DNA of 64,000 nucleotides from positions 112,025 to 176,024 of the forward strand of contig NZ_JALLIY010000017.1 in NCBI RefSeq assembly GCF_023242315.1, in the 5' to 3' direction. A model generated the notes under the pieces. It made no database searches. It worked only from the letters and a program-made list of their open reading frames with translations, and was not told where the DNA came from. The stretch comes from Pseudomonas sp. MWU13-2105 (GTDB lineage Bacteria > Pseudomonadota > Gammaproteobacteria > Pseudomonadales > Pseudomonadaceae). The translations under genes and the position numbers were made by a program. Shown one piece after another: positions 49,614 through 58,085 of this stretch (position 1 is the stretch's first letter; every line of letters starts with the position of its first letter).

Positions 49614-50161
49614 ATATTCGGCCCACAACCCTAGATGGGGCGCTGGTGGTTGAAACCCAGCCTTATCAGGACCACCGTGGAGCGTTCAGCCGCCTGTTTT
49701 GCGAAAAGAGCCTGGCTCAGGCTTTGGGGGGGCTGCACATTGCGCAGATCAATCATTCTCGCACCACCGCCGTAGGTGCCGTGCGTGGATTGCATTTTCA
49801 GCATCCGCCTCATGCGGAGATGAAGATGGTCCGCTGCCTGAAGGGACGCGTATGGGATGTTGTGGTTGATCTGCGCGCCGACTCGCCGACATTCCTGCAG
49901 TGGCACGCTGAAGAACTGACTCCGCAAACCGGTCGCATGCTGGTGATTCCGCAAGGTTGCGCTCACGGTTTTCAGGTATTGGAGGCCGATAGCGAATTGC
50001 TCTACCTGCACACGGCTTTCTATGAGCCGGCAGCCGAGGGGGCCGTACGTTACGACGATCCACGAGTTGGAATCACTTGGCCATTGCCCGTTACCGATCT
50101 TTCCGAGCGCGACAAGAATCACGCTTTGCTATCTAACGAATTCGCCGGACTTCATGTATGA
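49610..50161 (+). CDS. RmlC-type NDP-4-keto-6-deoxyhexose epimerase
   Basis: The 183-aa cupin is of the dTDP-4-dehydrorhamnose 3,5-epimerase family. DHRGAFSRLF, VRGLHFQHPP (catalytic His) and IPQGCAHGFQVL are conserved. In this CDP context it probably epimerises C3, C5 or both of the 4-keto sugar made by RfbG, before or after methylation. The start at 49610 overlaps the rfbG stop; an upstream in-frame reading lies inside rfbG. Confidence 0.88.
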   Translation: MNIRPTTLDGALVVETQPYQDHRGAFSRLFCEKSLAQALGGLHIAQINHSRTTAVGAVRGLHFQHPPHAEMKMVRCLKGRVWDVVVDLRADSPTFLQWHAEELTPQTGRMLVIPQGCAHGFQVLEADSELLYLHTAFYEPAAEGAVRYDDPRVGITWPLPVTDLSERDKNHALLSNEFAGLHV

Positions 50162-51381
50162 AATGTCGCCATTGTTGTGAGCCGCTACAGCACACGTTTC
50201 TGGACCTTGGCTTTGCTCCTCCCTCCAATTCGTATCTGAGCGAAGCGGAGTTGAGTGCGCCGGAAATCTACTTTCCGCTGAAGCTCAAGGTGTGTGACAA
50301 CTGCTGGCTGGTACAAACCGAAGATTACGCCCAGGCAGACCTGTTCTTCTCCAAGGACTACGCCTACTTCTCATCGACCTCGACCAGTTGGCTGGAGCAC
50401 GCCAGGGCCTATTCGAAAGCCATGATCGAGCGCCTGGCGCTGGGATCCGATAGCTTTGTGATCGAGGTGGCGTCCAATGACGGTTACCTGTTGAAGAACT
50501 TTTTCGCTGCCGATATACCGTGCCTGGGCATCGAGCCGACTGCCAGTACGGCCGCGGCGGCAGAGGACCTTGGCATCAAGGTGTTGCGTGAGTTCTTCGG
50601 CGAGACGCTGGGTCGGCGACTCGCATCCGAGGGGTGTCAGGCGGACCTGATCGCGGGCAACAATGTTTTTGCCCATGTGCCGGATATCAATGATTTCACG
50701 CGTGGGTTGAAGGCTGCGTTGAAGCCAGGTGGGACCATTACGCTTGAGTTTCCGCACCTCATGCGTCTGATTCAGCACACTCAGTTCGATACGGTGTATC
50801 ACGAGCATTTTTCCTATCTGTCGCTCTATACCGTAAAGCGGATCTTTGCCCTGGCCGGCTTGCGGGTCTGCGATGTCGAAGAACTGCCGACCCATGGCGG
50901 CAGCCTGCGTGTGTATGGCTGTCACGCTGAAGACCTGCGCAGCGATAGTCCTGGGATCGTTCGTGTCCTGGATGCCGAATTGCAGTTTGGTCTGCGTGAT
51001 CTTGGGATTTATCAAGGTTTTCAGGGACGAGCCGATGAGGTCAAGAATGGCCTGCTCAGTTTCCTGCTCGAGCAAAAACGTGCAGGCAAGCAGGTCGTCG
51101 CCTATGGGGCTGCGGCAAAGGGCAATACGTTGTTGAATTATGCGGGCGTCAAGCCCGATCTCTTATCCTATGTCTGTGATGCCGCGCCGTCCAAGCAAGG
51201 CAAGTATCTGCCGGGGAGCCATATCCCGGTGTATTCGCCAGAGAAACTCAAGGAAACCCACCCTGATACGGTGGTGATTCTGCCTTGGAACATCGCCGAT
51301 GAAGTGATCGGCCATCATCGCTATGTAAGAGAATGGGGGGGGCAGTTTGTCGCCGCCATTCCCACGCTGGAGGTCAAATGA
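50158..51381 (+). CDS. TylC3-type NDP-hexose 3-C-methyltransferase
   Basis: The 407-aa SAM enzyme has the three-part sugar C-methyltransferase architecture: an N-terminal zinc site (Cys3, Cys6, Cys46, Cys49), a central SAM fold (IEVASNDGYLLKNF) and a C-terminal domain (VVAYGAAAKGNTLLNYAGV). Y214-H-E216-H217 matches the Tyr/Glu/His active site known from the C3-methyltransferase TcaB9. Such enzymes methylate C3 of a 4-keto sugar, giving a branched sugar. It overlaps the genes on both sides by four bases. Confidence 0.9.
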   Translation: MKCRHCCEPLQHTFLDLGFAPPSNSYLSEAELSAPEIYFPLKLKVCDNCWLVQTEDYAQADLFFSKDYAYFSSTSTSWLEHARAYSKAMIERLALGSDSFVIEVASNDGYLLKNFFAADIPCLGIEPTASTAAAAEDLGIKVLREFFGETLGRRLASEGCQADLIAGNNVFAHVPDINDFTRGLKAALKPGGTITLEFPHLMRLIQHTQFDTVYHEHFSYLSLYTVKRIFALAGLRVCDVEELPTHGGSLRVYGCHAEDLRSDSPGIVRVLDAELQFGLRDLGIYQGFQGRADEVKNGLLSFLLEQKRAGKQVVAYGAAAKGNTLLNYAGVKPDLLSYVCDAAPSKQGKYLPGSHIPVYSPEKLKETHPDTVVILPWNIADEVIGHHRYVREWGGQFVAAIPTLEVK

Positions 51382-52478
51382 GCGAACGGATTTTCTACAC
51401 CAAACCTTCGATCACCGAATTGGAGGTCGAGTACGCTGCGGACGCGGCCAGAAATGGCTGGGGCGATAGGTGCTACGAGTACATTGCGCGTTTCGAGAAT
51501 GCGTTCAAGGCCCATCTTGGTGTTGAATATGCGATCGCTACTTCCAGCTGCACCGGTGCGCTGCACATGGGCATGGCTGCTCTGGGCATAGGTCCGGGTG
51601 ACGAAGTGATCATGGCGGACACCAATTGGGTTGCCACCGTCTCGCCTGTCGAGCATCTCGGGGCTACGCCTGTATTCGTCGATATTCTCCCCGATACCTG
51701 GTGTCTTGATCCTGAGCGGGTTGAGTCTGCCATCACCGCCAAGACCAAGGCCATCGTTGCGGTACACCTGTACGGCAATCTCTGTGATATGGACCGTTTG
51801 TTGGACATCGGTCGGCGCCACGGCATTCCCGTTATCGAGGATGCGGCCGAAGCGATCGGTTCGGAGTATCACGGCAAGCGCGCCGGTAGCATGGGCGCTT
51901 TTGGCAGTTTTTCCTTCCATGGCACCAAAACGCTGACCACCGGTGAGGGTGGCATGTTCGTCACCAACGATGCTGCTCTGTATGAAAAAGTGCTGACGCT
52001 TTCAAATCATGGCAGGGCAAGGGGGCAGACCAAGCAGTTCTGGCCGGACGTCATTGGTTTCAAATACAAGATGTCGAATATTCAGGCGGCAATAGGCTGT
52101 GCCCAGATAGAGCGCATCGAGGACCTGATCCAGCGTAAGCGGGCAATCATGGAACTCTATCGGGAGCGGCTCAAGTCATACCCGGATATTGAGCTCAATG
52201 CACAGCGTGAAGGCACGCTCATTGGTGCGTGGATGCCAACGGTGGTGTTTGCAGAACATACCGGGATGAGTCGTGAGCGGCTGCAGAGTGCTTTTCAAGC
52301 CGCCAATATCGATGCCCGTGTATTTTTCCATCCGCTCTCCAGCTTACCGATGTTCGAAGCGCGGCCTGAGAATGTGAACGCCTATTCCATTCCCCTGCGT
52401 GCGATGAATCTACCGAGTTATCACGACCTCACCACTGCTGATGTGGATCGGGTGTGTTCGGTTTTTTCGACACTGTAA
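51378..52478 (+). CDS. DegT/DnrJ/EryC1-type sugar aminotransferase
   Basis: The 366-aa PLP enzyme has the Schiff-base lysine Lys184 in HGTKTLTTGEGG, a PLP-ring Asp155 in IEDAAEA, and TSSCTGALHM for phosphate binding. The active-site loop resembles perosamine-synthase-type C4 aminotransferases, so amination of the 4-keto group is the likely step. Together with the C-methyltransferase this predicts a 4-amino-4,6-dideoxy-3-C-methyl sugar. It overlaps the upstream gene by four bases. Confidence 0.92.
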   Translation: MSERIFYTKPSITELEVEYAADAARNGWGDRCYEYIARFENAFKAHLGVEYAIATSSCTGALHMGMAALGIGPGDEVIMADTNWVATVSPVEHLGATPVFVDILPDTWCLDPERVESAITAKTKAIVAVHLYGNLCDMDRLLDIGRRHGIPVIEDAAEAIGSEYHGKRAGSMGAFGSFSFHGTKTLTTGEGGMFVTNDAALYEKVLTLSNHGRARGQTKQFWPDVIGFKYKMSNIQAAIGCAQIERIEDLIQRKRAIMELYRERLKSYPDIELNAQREGTLIGAWMPTVVFAEHTGMSRERLQSAFQAANIDARVFFHPLSSLPMFEARPENVNAYSIPLRAMNLPSYHDLTTADVDRVCSVFSTL

Positions 52479-52526
52479 AAACTTCGAATGGGTCGAGTGT
52501 TCGTAGACCCTGATCCAGAGCGCGCC

Positions 52527-53369
52527 ATGAATAAATACTTGAACCCAGAACAGATCACCGAGTTTGAACACAAGGGTGTTTTGATTATTCGGAATTTCTA
52601 TGACGAGTGCGATATCGATGCGGTCCAGCGCGGTATCTATACGGTCATTGGTCAGGTCATGCTCAGGCACGGTATCGCGGACCAGAGAGGTGTCTATGAC
52701 CCGCAGGCATTCGACAAAGGCTTTCTGGATCTGATCAAGGTAAACCGTTCCTGGGGAGGGGAGGTCTATGATGCGGTGAAGCAGATTCCCGCCTTCATGC
52801 GACTGGTCGCCCATCCGTGCCATGAATCGCTGTTTTCGGAATTGAGGCAAGGGTCTACCCCCGGTATCGCAGCGGGAGGCTACGGCATTCGTATCGATTG
52901 CCCATTCGAGGATAAGTATCGTGCGATGTGGCATCAGGAATACCCTGCCCAGCTGCGTAGTGTCGATGGGCTGGTTTTCTGGAGCCCGCTGGTCAGTGTG
53001 ACGGAGGCCTTGGGGCCGGTGGTATTCTGCCCGGAATCGCATAAGCTGGGAGCCTTGCCTGTCTGCAATGCCGACCCTGAAGGTGCTGGCCGTACTGGCG
53101 CCTACGCGTTGATGATCAAAGATGAGCAACAGTACCTGGAGAAGTACAGTAAGATCGCCCCCCTGACTTCGCCGCGGGATCTGGTGATCATCGATTTCAT
53201 GCTCTTGCATTGTTCTGGTTATAACAAGAGTGATAGGGCGCGCTGGTCCATGCAGTTCAGGTACTTCAATTTTGCAGATCCCGTCGGCCGCTCGCATGGC
53301 TGGAAAGGGTCCTATGCAGCTGGCGTCGATTTTCGCGCCGTACATCCAGAATTATTTCACGCGGAGTAA
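52527..53369 (+). CDS. PhyH-family Fe(II)/2-oxoglutarate dioxygenase
   Basis: The 280-aa protein has the jelly-roll PhyH pattern: H136-Q-E138 in MWHQEYP, distal His228 in LLHCSGYNKS and Arg239 for 2-oxoglutarate. The metal triad therefore uses HxE where HxD is usual. In this cluster it could hydroxylate the sugar or its N-acyl group. ATG 52527 is preferred to 52488, which lacks a ribosome site. It is 48 bases downstream of the aminotransferase. Confidence 0.85.
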   Translation: MNKYLNPEQITEFEHKGVLIIRNFYDECDIDAVQRGIYTVIGQVMLRHGIADQRGVYDPQAFDKGFLDLIKVNRSWGGEVYDAVKQIPAFMRLVAHPCHESLFSELRQGSTPGIAAGGYGIRIDCPFEDKYRAMWHQEYPAQLRSVDGLVFWSPLVSVTEALGPVVFCPESHKLGALPVCNADPEGAGRTGAYALMIKDEQQYLEKYSKIAPLTSPRDLVIIDFMLLHCSGYNKSDRARWSMQFRYFNFADPVGRSHGWKGSYAAGVDFRAVHPELFHAE

Positions 53370-53372
53370 AAA

Positions 53373-54527
53373 ATGATGCACTGCAATGTTTGTCTCACTG
53401 AGATCGAGAAGCCTATTTATGCGGCCAACTCGAATCAGTCCCTGACTTCGCTGTGTGAGCTTCGCGATGGACAAGTCAATGTTTGGTCGTGCCCGGTGTG
53501 CTCGCATCTGCGCAGCGAGGCTTTTGCCGATACGGTTGCTTATTATGAGTCCGATTATAAGATTCTTCTGAGTGATGAAGAAGAAGATCAGATTTATGAG
53601 GTCAAGGACGGTGAAATTGTCTACCGCACTGACCACCAGATAACCACTCTGCTGAGCAAGCTGAACTTGCCTGAAGGTGCTACCGTTCTTGACTATGGTT
53701 GCGCGAAGGCCTCCACGCTCAAAAAGTTGAGTGGCGTGCGTACCGACCTGAACATCCATTTGTTCGATGTCAGTTCAATGTACAAGGAGTACTGGGAAAA
53801 ATTCGTCAGTACCGAAAAATACGCGATTCATACGACGCCTCAATCCTGGGCATCCAACTTTGATGTGCTGACCTCTTTCTTCGCACTGGAGCATATCCCT
53901 CAGCCTATCGACACGGTAAAAAAGGTTTATGCCTTGCTCAAGGACGGTGGCGTGTTCTATGGCATCGTTCCTGACACTTTCGGCAACGTCGCGGATTTTG
54001 TGGTGATTGATCACGTCAACCATTTCACCACGCCTTCACTGGCCTATTTACTGGACGCTGCCGGATTTACCGATATCCAGATCGACGCCGCCGCGCATCG
54101 GGGCGCTCTTGTCTTTACTGCTCGTAAAGGTAGCAAGAAGCCAATAGCTTTCGAGATCGCTGAAACGATCAAGGAGTCGGAATCGTTGGCTCATTACTGG
54201 GAGTCGGTCAACCTGTGTATTTCCGAAACTTCGAAAGCTCATGCCGGTGTCACCAAGGCCATTTATGGGTCGGGCTTCTACGGTGCCTATATTGCAAGTG
54301 CAATGAATGACTTCGATAAGGTCAGCTGCTTCCTGGATGCCAGTCCTTTCCAGCAGGGCAAAGAGCTGTTCGGCAAGCCGATCCTCGCCCCTGATTCACT
54401 GCCAGAGGATGTGAAGGTGCTTTATGTGGGATTGAATCCCAGCATCGCTCACGCAGTCATCGACGGTTTGAGCTGGCTGAAAGACCGGGATATTTCCCTG
54501 GTGTATCTGGATGAGCAATCGGCATGA
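53373..54527 (+). CDS. Divergent TylC3-architecture SAM methyltransferase
   Basis: The 384-aa protein has the same plan as the C-methyltransferase three genes upstream: an N-terminal zinc site (Cys4, Cys7, Cys40, Cys43), a SAM fold with VLDYGCAKAS, and a C-terminal Rossmann-like domain (AIYGSGFYGAYIASA, FLDASPFQQGKEL). The catalytic segment is changed: H214-V-N216-H217 replaces Tyr-His-Glu-His. It may methylate a different position or do other one-carbon chemistry. It begins four bases after the dioxygenase stop with GGAG upstream; a second Met follows directly. It overlaps the GNAT gene by four bases. Confidence 0.83.
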   Translation: MMHCNVCLTEIEKPIYAANSNQSLTSLCELRDGQVNVWSCPVCSHLRSEAFADTVAYYESDYKILLSDEEEDQIYEVKDGEIVYRTDHQITTLLSKLNLPEGATVLDYGCAKASTLKKLSGVRTDLNIHLFDVSSMYKEYWEKFVSTEKYAIHTTPQSWASNFDVLTSFFALEHIPQPIDTVKKVYALLKDGGVFYGIVPDTFGNVADFVVIDHVNHFTTPSLAYLLDAAGFTDIQIDAAAHRGALVFTARKGSKKPIAFEIAETIKESESLAHYWESVNLCISETSKAHAGVTKAIYGSGFYGAYIASAMNDFDKVSCFLDASPFQQGKELFGKPILAPDSLPEDVKVLYVGLNPSIAHAVIDGLSWLKDRDISLVYLDEQSA

Positions 54528-55036
54528 TCGCCGGAAAGAATGTCCTTCTTCGTGCTTGGAAAGAGGCTGATCTGCCTCTGTTGCGCAGTATGCGCAACGA
54601 TGTTGTGCTACAGGCGCAATTGCTGGCCCGCCCGCGAGGCAGTGATGAAAACCAGGTGCGTGATTGGCTGAAAGGATTTGCAGGCGCCAACGATAGCTTC
54701 ATGTTTATCCTGGCGGATCCTGCCGATGACACGGCACTGGGTTTTCTGCAGTTCAAGAATACCGACTTTATCAGCCGGAATACGGAGCTGGGTATTTGCC
54801 TGGCCTCCACTGCCCAGGGACGTGGTATCGGCCAGGAGGTGCTGGCCCTGGCCGGTGCATACATGCGCGATACCTGGGGGCTGGGTAAGATCTGGCTGAA
54901 GGTCCGGGGCGACAATGCCGCTGCAGTAAGATGTTATGAAAAGGCCGGTTTCAAGCACTGTGGGAAGCTCTCGAATCACGTGTTCATTTCCGGTGCATGG
55001 CATGATGTGGTGCTTATGGAACTTTTTTTGAGCTAA
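54524..55036 (+). CDS. GNAT-family N-acyltransferase
   Basis: The 170-aa GNAT has the acyl-CoA pyrophosphate loop QGRGIGQEVL, a RimJ/RimL-like N-terminus (NVLLRAWKEADLPLLRSMRND) and the terminal NAAAVRCYEKAGFKHCG block. In this setting the acceptor is probably the 4-amino group of the CDP-sugar. It overlaps the upstream methyltransferase by four bases. Confidence 0.88.
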   Translation: MIAGKNVLLRAWKEADLPLLRSMRNDVVLQAQLLARPRGSDENQVRDWLKGFAGANDSFMFILADPADDTALGFLQFKNTDFISRNTELGICLASTAQGRGIGQEVLALAGAYMRDTWGLGKIWLKVRGDNAAAVRCYEKAGFKHCGKLSNHVFISGAWHDVVLMELFLS

Positions 55037-55043
55037 GTGAATT

Positions 55044-55766
55044 ATGAACATCGTCATTTCACAATCGATGCTTTTTCCATGGGTGGGGCTCTTGGAGCAA
55101 GTACGCCTGGCTGACGTTTTTGTTCATTACGACGACGTGCAGTTCTCAAAGGGCAGTTTTGTCAATCGGGTACAAGTCAAGACCCCTCAGGGTATGCGCT
55201 GGATGGCGGTTCCCTTGGTGGATCTTCATCTTGGGCAAAAGATAAACGAAGTGCAGGTGCCACCTAGCAAAGAATGGCGAGACGTTCACTTCGCATTGCT
55301 GGAAAGCAGCTTGGCGAATGCTCCCTTTCGTCGCGACGCGCTGGGGCTCGTCGAGGGGGTCTACGCAGCGGATTACGCTAATATCGGGGCACTGTCCCGT
55401 GCATCCTTAATGGCACTGGTCGAGTATTTTGGCCTGGATGCCCACTGTCGCTTTATTGACGTGGAGTCCCTGGATATCCCGGGAAGCAGCAGCGATCGCG
55501 TCCTTTCCGTGGTCAAATGCCTGGAAGGTGACAAGTACATTACGGGTCATGGTGCCCGGCGTTACCTCGATCACGAACTGTTCGAGCGTTCGGGGGTGGC
55601 CGTCGAATACATGACCTACAACTGCAAGCCTTACCCTCAAGCCCACGGAGATTTTACGCCGTATGTTTCTGCCCTGGACCTGGTGGCAAACTGCGGCAAG
55701 CTTGGGCTTGAGTCTATAAATTCTGGAACTACAGATTGGAGAAGCTTTAAGAATGAACCCGCATGA
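55044..55766 (+). CDS. WbqC-like family protein
   Basis: The 240-aa protein follows the WbqC family: ISQSMLFPWVGLLEQVRLAD, FVHYDDVQFSKGSFVNR, KYITGHGARRYL and the C-terminal FTPYVSALDLVANCG. The family occurs in O-antigen and capsule clusters; no reaction is established that I know of. Its 3' end overlaps the next gene by 14 bases. Confidence 0.88.
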   Translation: MNIVISQSMLFPWVGLLEQVRLADVFVHYDDVQFSKGSFVNRVQVKTPQGMRWMAVPLVDLHLGQKINEVQVPPSKEWRDVHFALLESSLANAPFRRDALGLVEGVYAADYANIGALSRASLMALVEYFGLDAHCRFIDVESLDIPGSSSDRVLSVVKCLEGDKYITGHGARRYLDHELFERSGVAVEYMTYNCKPYPQAHGDFTPYVSALDLVANCGKLGLESINSGTTDWRSFKNEPA

Positions 55767-56532
55767 GCAGTTTCGTCAGGAAGTCGCAGAGAATATTGAA
55801 GCGTTGGGAGCTGACACCGATCTGCAGGCGCTGTCCCGGGTTTGGGTTCGCGAGATCAGCCGGCACAAGTGGGCCTATAACTTTTCCTGGTTCGGTCGTC
55901 CGGCGATTCAGTTCCCCAACGATACATGGGCGATGCAGGAACTGATTTGGGATATCAAGCCGGATCTGATTATTGAAACCGGAATTGCCCACGGCGGCTC
56001 GTTGATTTTCAGTGCCTCGATGCTGGCGATGCTCGATTACTGCGAGGCCGTTGAACAGGGCACCAGTCTAGATCCACGTGCAAGCAAGCGTCGCGTTCTG
56101 GGCATCGATATCGATATTCGCCAGCACAACCATGACGCGATCAAGGCGCATCCGTTGTCGAACATGATTGAAATGATCCAGGGCTCGAGCATCGACGAGG
56201 ATACGATCTTCAAGGTTCGGGAATATGCGAAAGGCTACAAGCGCGTATTGGTCTGCCTGGATTCTAATCATACGCATGATCATGTGCTTGCTGAGCTTGA
56301 GGCTTATGCGGGGCTCGTCAGCGTTGGCAGTTATTGCGTAGTCTTCGATACCCTGATTGAAGATATGCCAAAAGACCTGATAGTGGACCGATCTTGGGGC
56401 GCGGGTAATAGCCCTAAATCGGCTGTTCACGAGTATTTGAAGGCGCACGGCGATTTTGAAATTGACAAGAAGATAGACCACAAATTATTGATTTCCGTAG
56501 CTCCGGATGGCTATCTGAAAAAAGTAAAATGA
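55753..56532 (+). CDS. CmcI-type (cephalosporin hydroxylase family) methyltransferase
   Basis: The 259-aa protein is of the CmcI / rhamnosyl O-methyltransferase family. The SAM loop is IETGIAHGGSLIFSASML, followed by LGIDIDIRQHNH and LDSNHTHDHV with the metal- and substrate-region Asp and His residues. Despite the family name, members are SAM-dependent O-methyltransferases. It probably caps a sugar hydroxyl before or after transfer. It is translationally coupled to the WbqC-like gene. Confidence 0.87.
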   Translation: MNPHEQFRQEVAENIEALGADTDLQALSRVWVREISRHKWAYNFSWFGRPAIQFPNDTWAMQELIWDIKPDLIIETGIAHGGSLIFSASMLAMLDYCEAVEQGTSLDPRASKRRVLGIDIDIRQHNHDAIKAHPLSNMIEMIQGSSIDEDTIFKVREYAKGYKRVLVCLDSNHTHDHVLAELEAYAGLVSVGSYCVVFDTLIEDMPKDLIVDRSWGAGNSPKSAVHEYLKAHGDFEIDKKIDHKLLISVAPDGYLKKVK

Positions 56533-56548
56533 TTGAGGTGCTGGCAAT

Positions 56549-58084
56549 GTGCTAGCACCCTTTCCACTGTTATTATGGTTGGGATCTGTGACATCGACTC
56601 GCAATAATGTACTGGCCAATTTCTTCGGTGCGGGCTGGTTAGCTCTGATGAGCTTGGCCTTCATACCTTTTTACATAAAGCTAATGGGGGTTGAAGCATA
56701 CGGCGTTATTGGTATTTTTATATCTCTCCAAGCAGTATTCGCGGTTCTGGACTTGGGCCTGTCCCAATCTCTTGGTAGAGAGATGGCCAGGCTTTCCGTT
56801 CTTCCTGACGGTCAGGTGCAGATGGCGCACACTGCAAGAACACTGGAGGTCGTCTATTGTTCTGTAGCTTTGTTCGTCGGGTTGTTGGTGGCATTGATTT
56901 CTCATTATTTGGCTTTTTATTGGTTGAATCCTGAGGGTATTTCAAGAGAGTCGCTGAGAACAGCTTTATGCGTTATGGCGTTTGTTGTTGCCTTGCGCTG
57001 GCCGCTGAATCTTTATACCGGGGGTATGAATGGCCTACAGCGCCAAGTCTCCCTGAATATTATTCTTATTGTGTTCTCGACTGTGCAGAGCATTGGTGCT
57101 CTTTTAGTGCTGTGGCTACTGAGTCCGACGGTTCACGCTTTCTTGGCGTGGCAAGGGTTTATTGCATTGGTGCAGCTTTTGGTTTTTCGTACACTGTTTT
57201 GGCGATTGCTGTCATACAAAAGCCCAAAATTTTCGATGGATGTACTTCGCGGTGTCTGGGATTTTGCATTTGGAATGACCGGTATTGCGTTGTTGGCGAC
57301 ACTCTTGACTCAGATTGATAAAATTCTTCTGAGTAAAATGCTGGATTTGAAAGCATTTGGATATTATGTCTTTGCTTCTGCTGTCGCCGCTGTTGTTTTT
57401 AGATTCGTTACACCGGTGTTTACAGCCTACCTGCCGCGGTTTACGCAGTTGGTGTCGCTTGAGGATGAGCCTGCATTGGTGGAGGAGTATCACTATGCCA
57501 GTCAGATTGTCGCTCTTGTCGTGATTCCTGTTACTTGCGTGGTGGCAATGTTTTCGAAAGAAATTCTGTTGGTTTGGACTTCTGACCTGCAACTGGTAGA
57601 CAACGCTTGGTTGTTGGTCAGCGTTTTGGCCATAGGTAATGCAATTAATGGTTTGATGAACATACCCTACGCACTGCAGTTAGCCCATGGATGGACGCGA
57701 TTTGCCATGTACATCAATGCTGTTGCGGTATTTATCCTGGGGCCGATGATCTATTTTGTCTGTTTGAGATGGGGTAGCGTAGGCGCTGCGTCTGTCTGGA
57801 TTGCGTTGAACAGTAGTTATGCGCTCATTGGTATTCAGATAATGCATAAAAAATTCCTGATTGGCGAGAAGTGGCGCTGGTATCGAGAGTCTTTATTGCT
57901 GCCAACCGTAACAGGATGGGCAGTTGTCCTTCTGCTAGGGAAGCTGTTGATATTTTCGCAAACAGAGCGGTTTTTGAATATCGGGCTTCTGTCTTTTGTT
58001 TCGCTTATTTGTTTTTTTTCTGTGGCGGTGGTTCTGCCGAAAGTCAGGAAGGCGGTTGTTATGTTTGTGCGGAGCAGGGTGTAA
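56549..58084 (+). CDS. Wzx-type polysaccharide flippase
   Basis: The 511-aa integral membrane protein has about a dozen hydrophobic segments and the MOP-family N-terminus (NNVLANFFGAGWLALMSLAFIPFY, then GVEAYGVIGIF). It would move undecaprenyl-linked oligosaccharide across the inner membrane. The GTG at 56549 has GAGGTG at good spacing; a GTG at 56588 is the alternative. From here rightward the DNA is clearly more AT-rich than the core genes. Confidence 0.88.
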   Translation: MLAPFPLLLWLGSVTSTRNNVLANFFGAGWLALMSLAFIPFYIKLMGVEAYGVIGIFISLQAVFAVLDLGLSQSLGREMARLSVLPDGQVQMAHTARTLEVVYCSVALFVGLLVALISHYLAFYWLNPEGISRESLRTALCVMAFVVALRWPLNLYTGGMNGLQRQVSLNIILIVFSTVQSIGALLVLWLLSPTVHAFLAWQGFIALVQLLVFRTLFWRLLSYKSPKFSMDVLRGVWDFAFGMTGIALLATLLTQIDKILLSKMLDLKAFGYYVFASAVAAVVFRFVTPVFTAYLPRFTQLVSLEDEPALVEEYHYASQIVALVVIPVTCVVAMFSKEILLVWTSDLQLVDNAWLLVSVLAIGNAINGLMNIPYALQLAHGWTRFAMYINAVAVFILGPMIYFVCLRWGSVGAASVWIALNSSYALIGIQIMHKKFLIGEKWRWYRESLLLPTVTGWAVVLLLGKLLIFSQTERFLNIGLLSFVSLICFFSVAVVLPKVRKAVVMFVRSRV

Positions 58085-58085
58085 A

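Noticed and set aside
55753..56532. Antibiotic (cephalosporin) biosynthesis suggested by the CmcI family name
   Set aside because: The gene lies in a sugar and glycosyltransferase cluster with no beta-lactam genes; the family is largely sugar O-methyltransferases.
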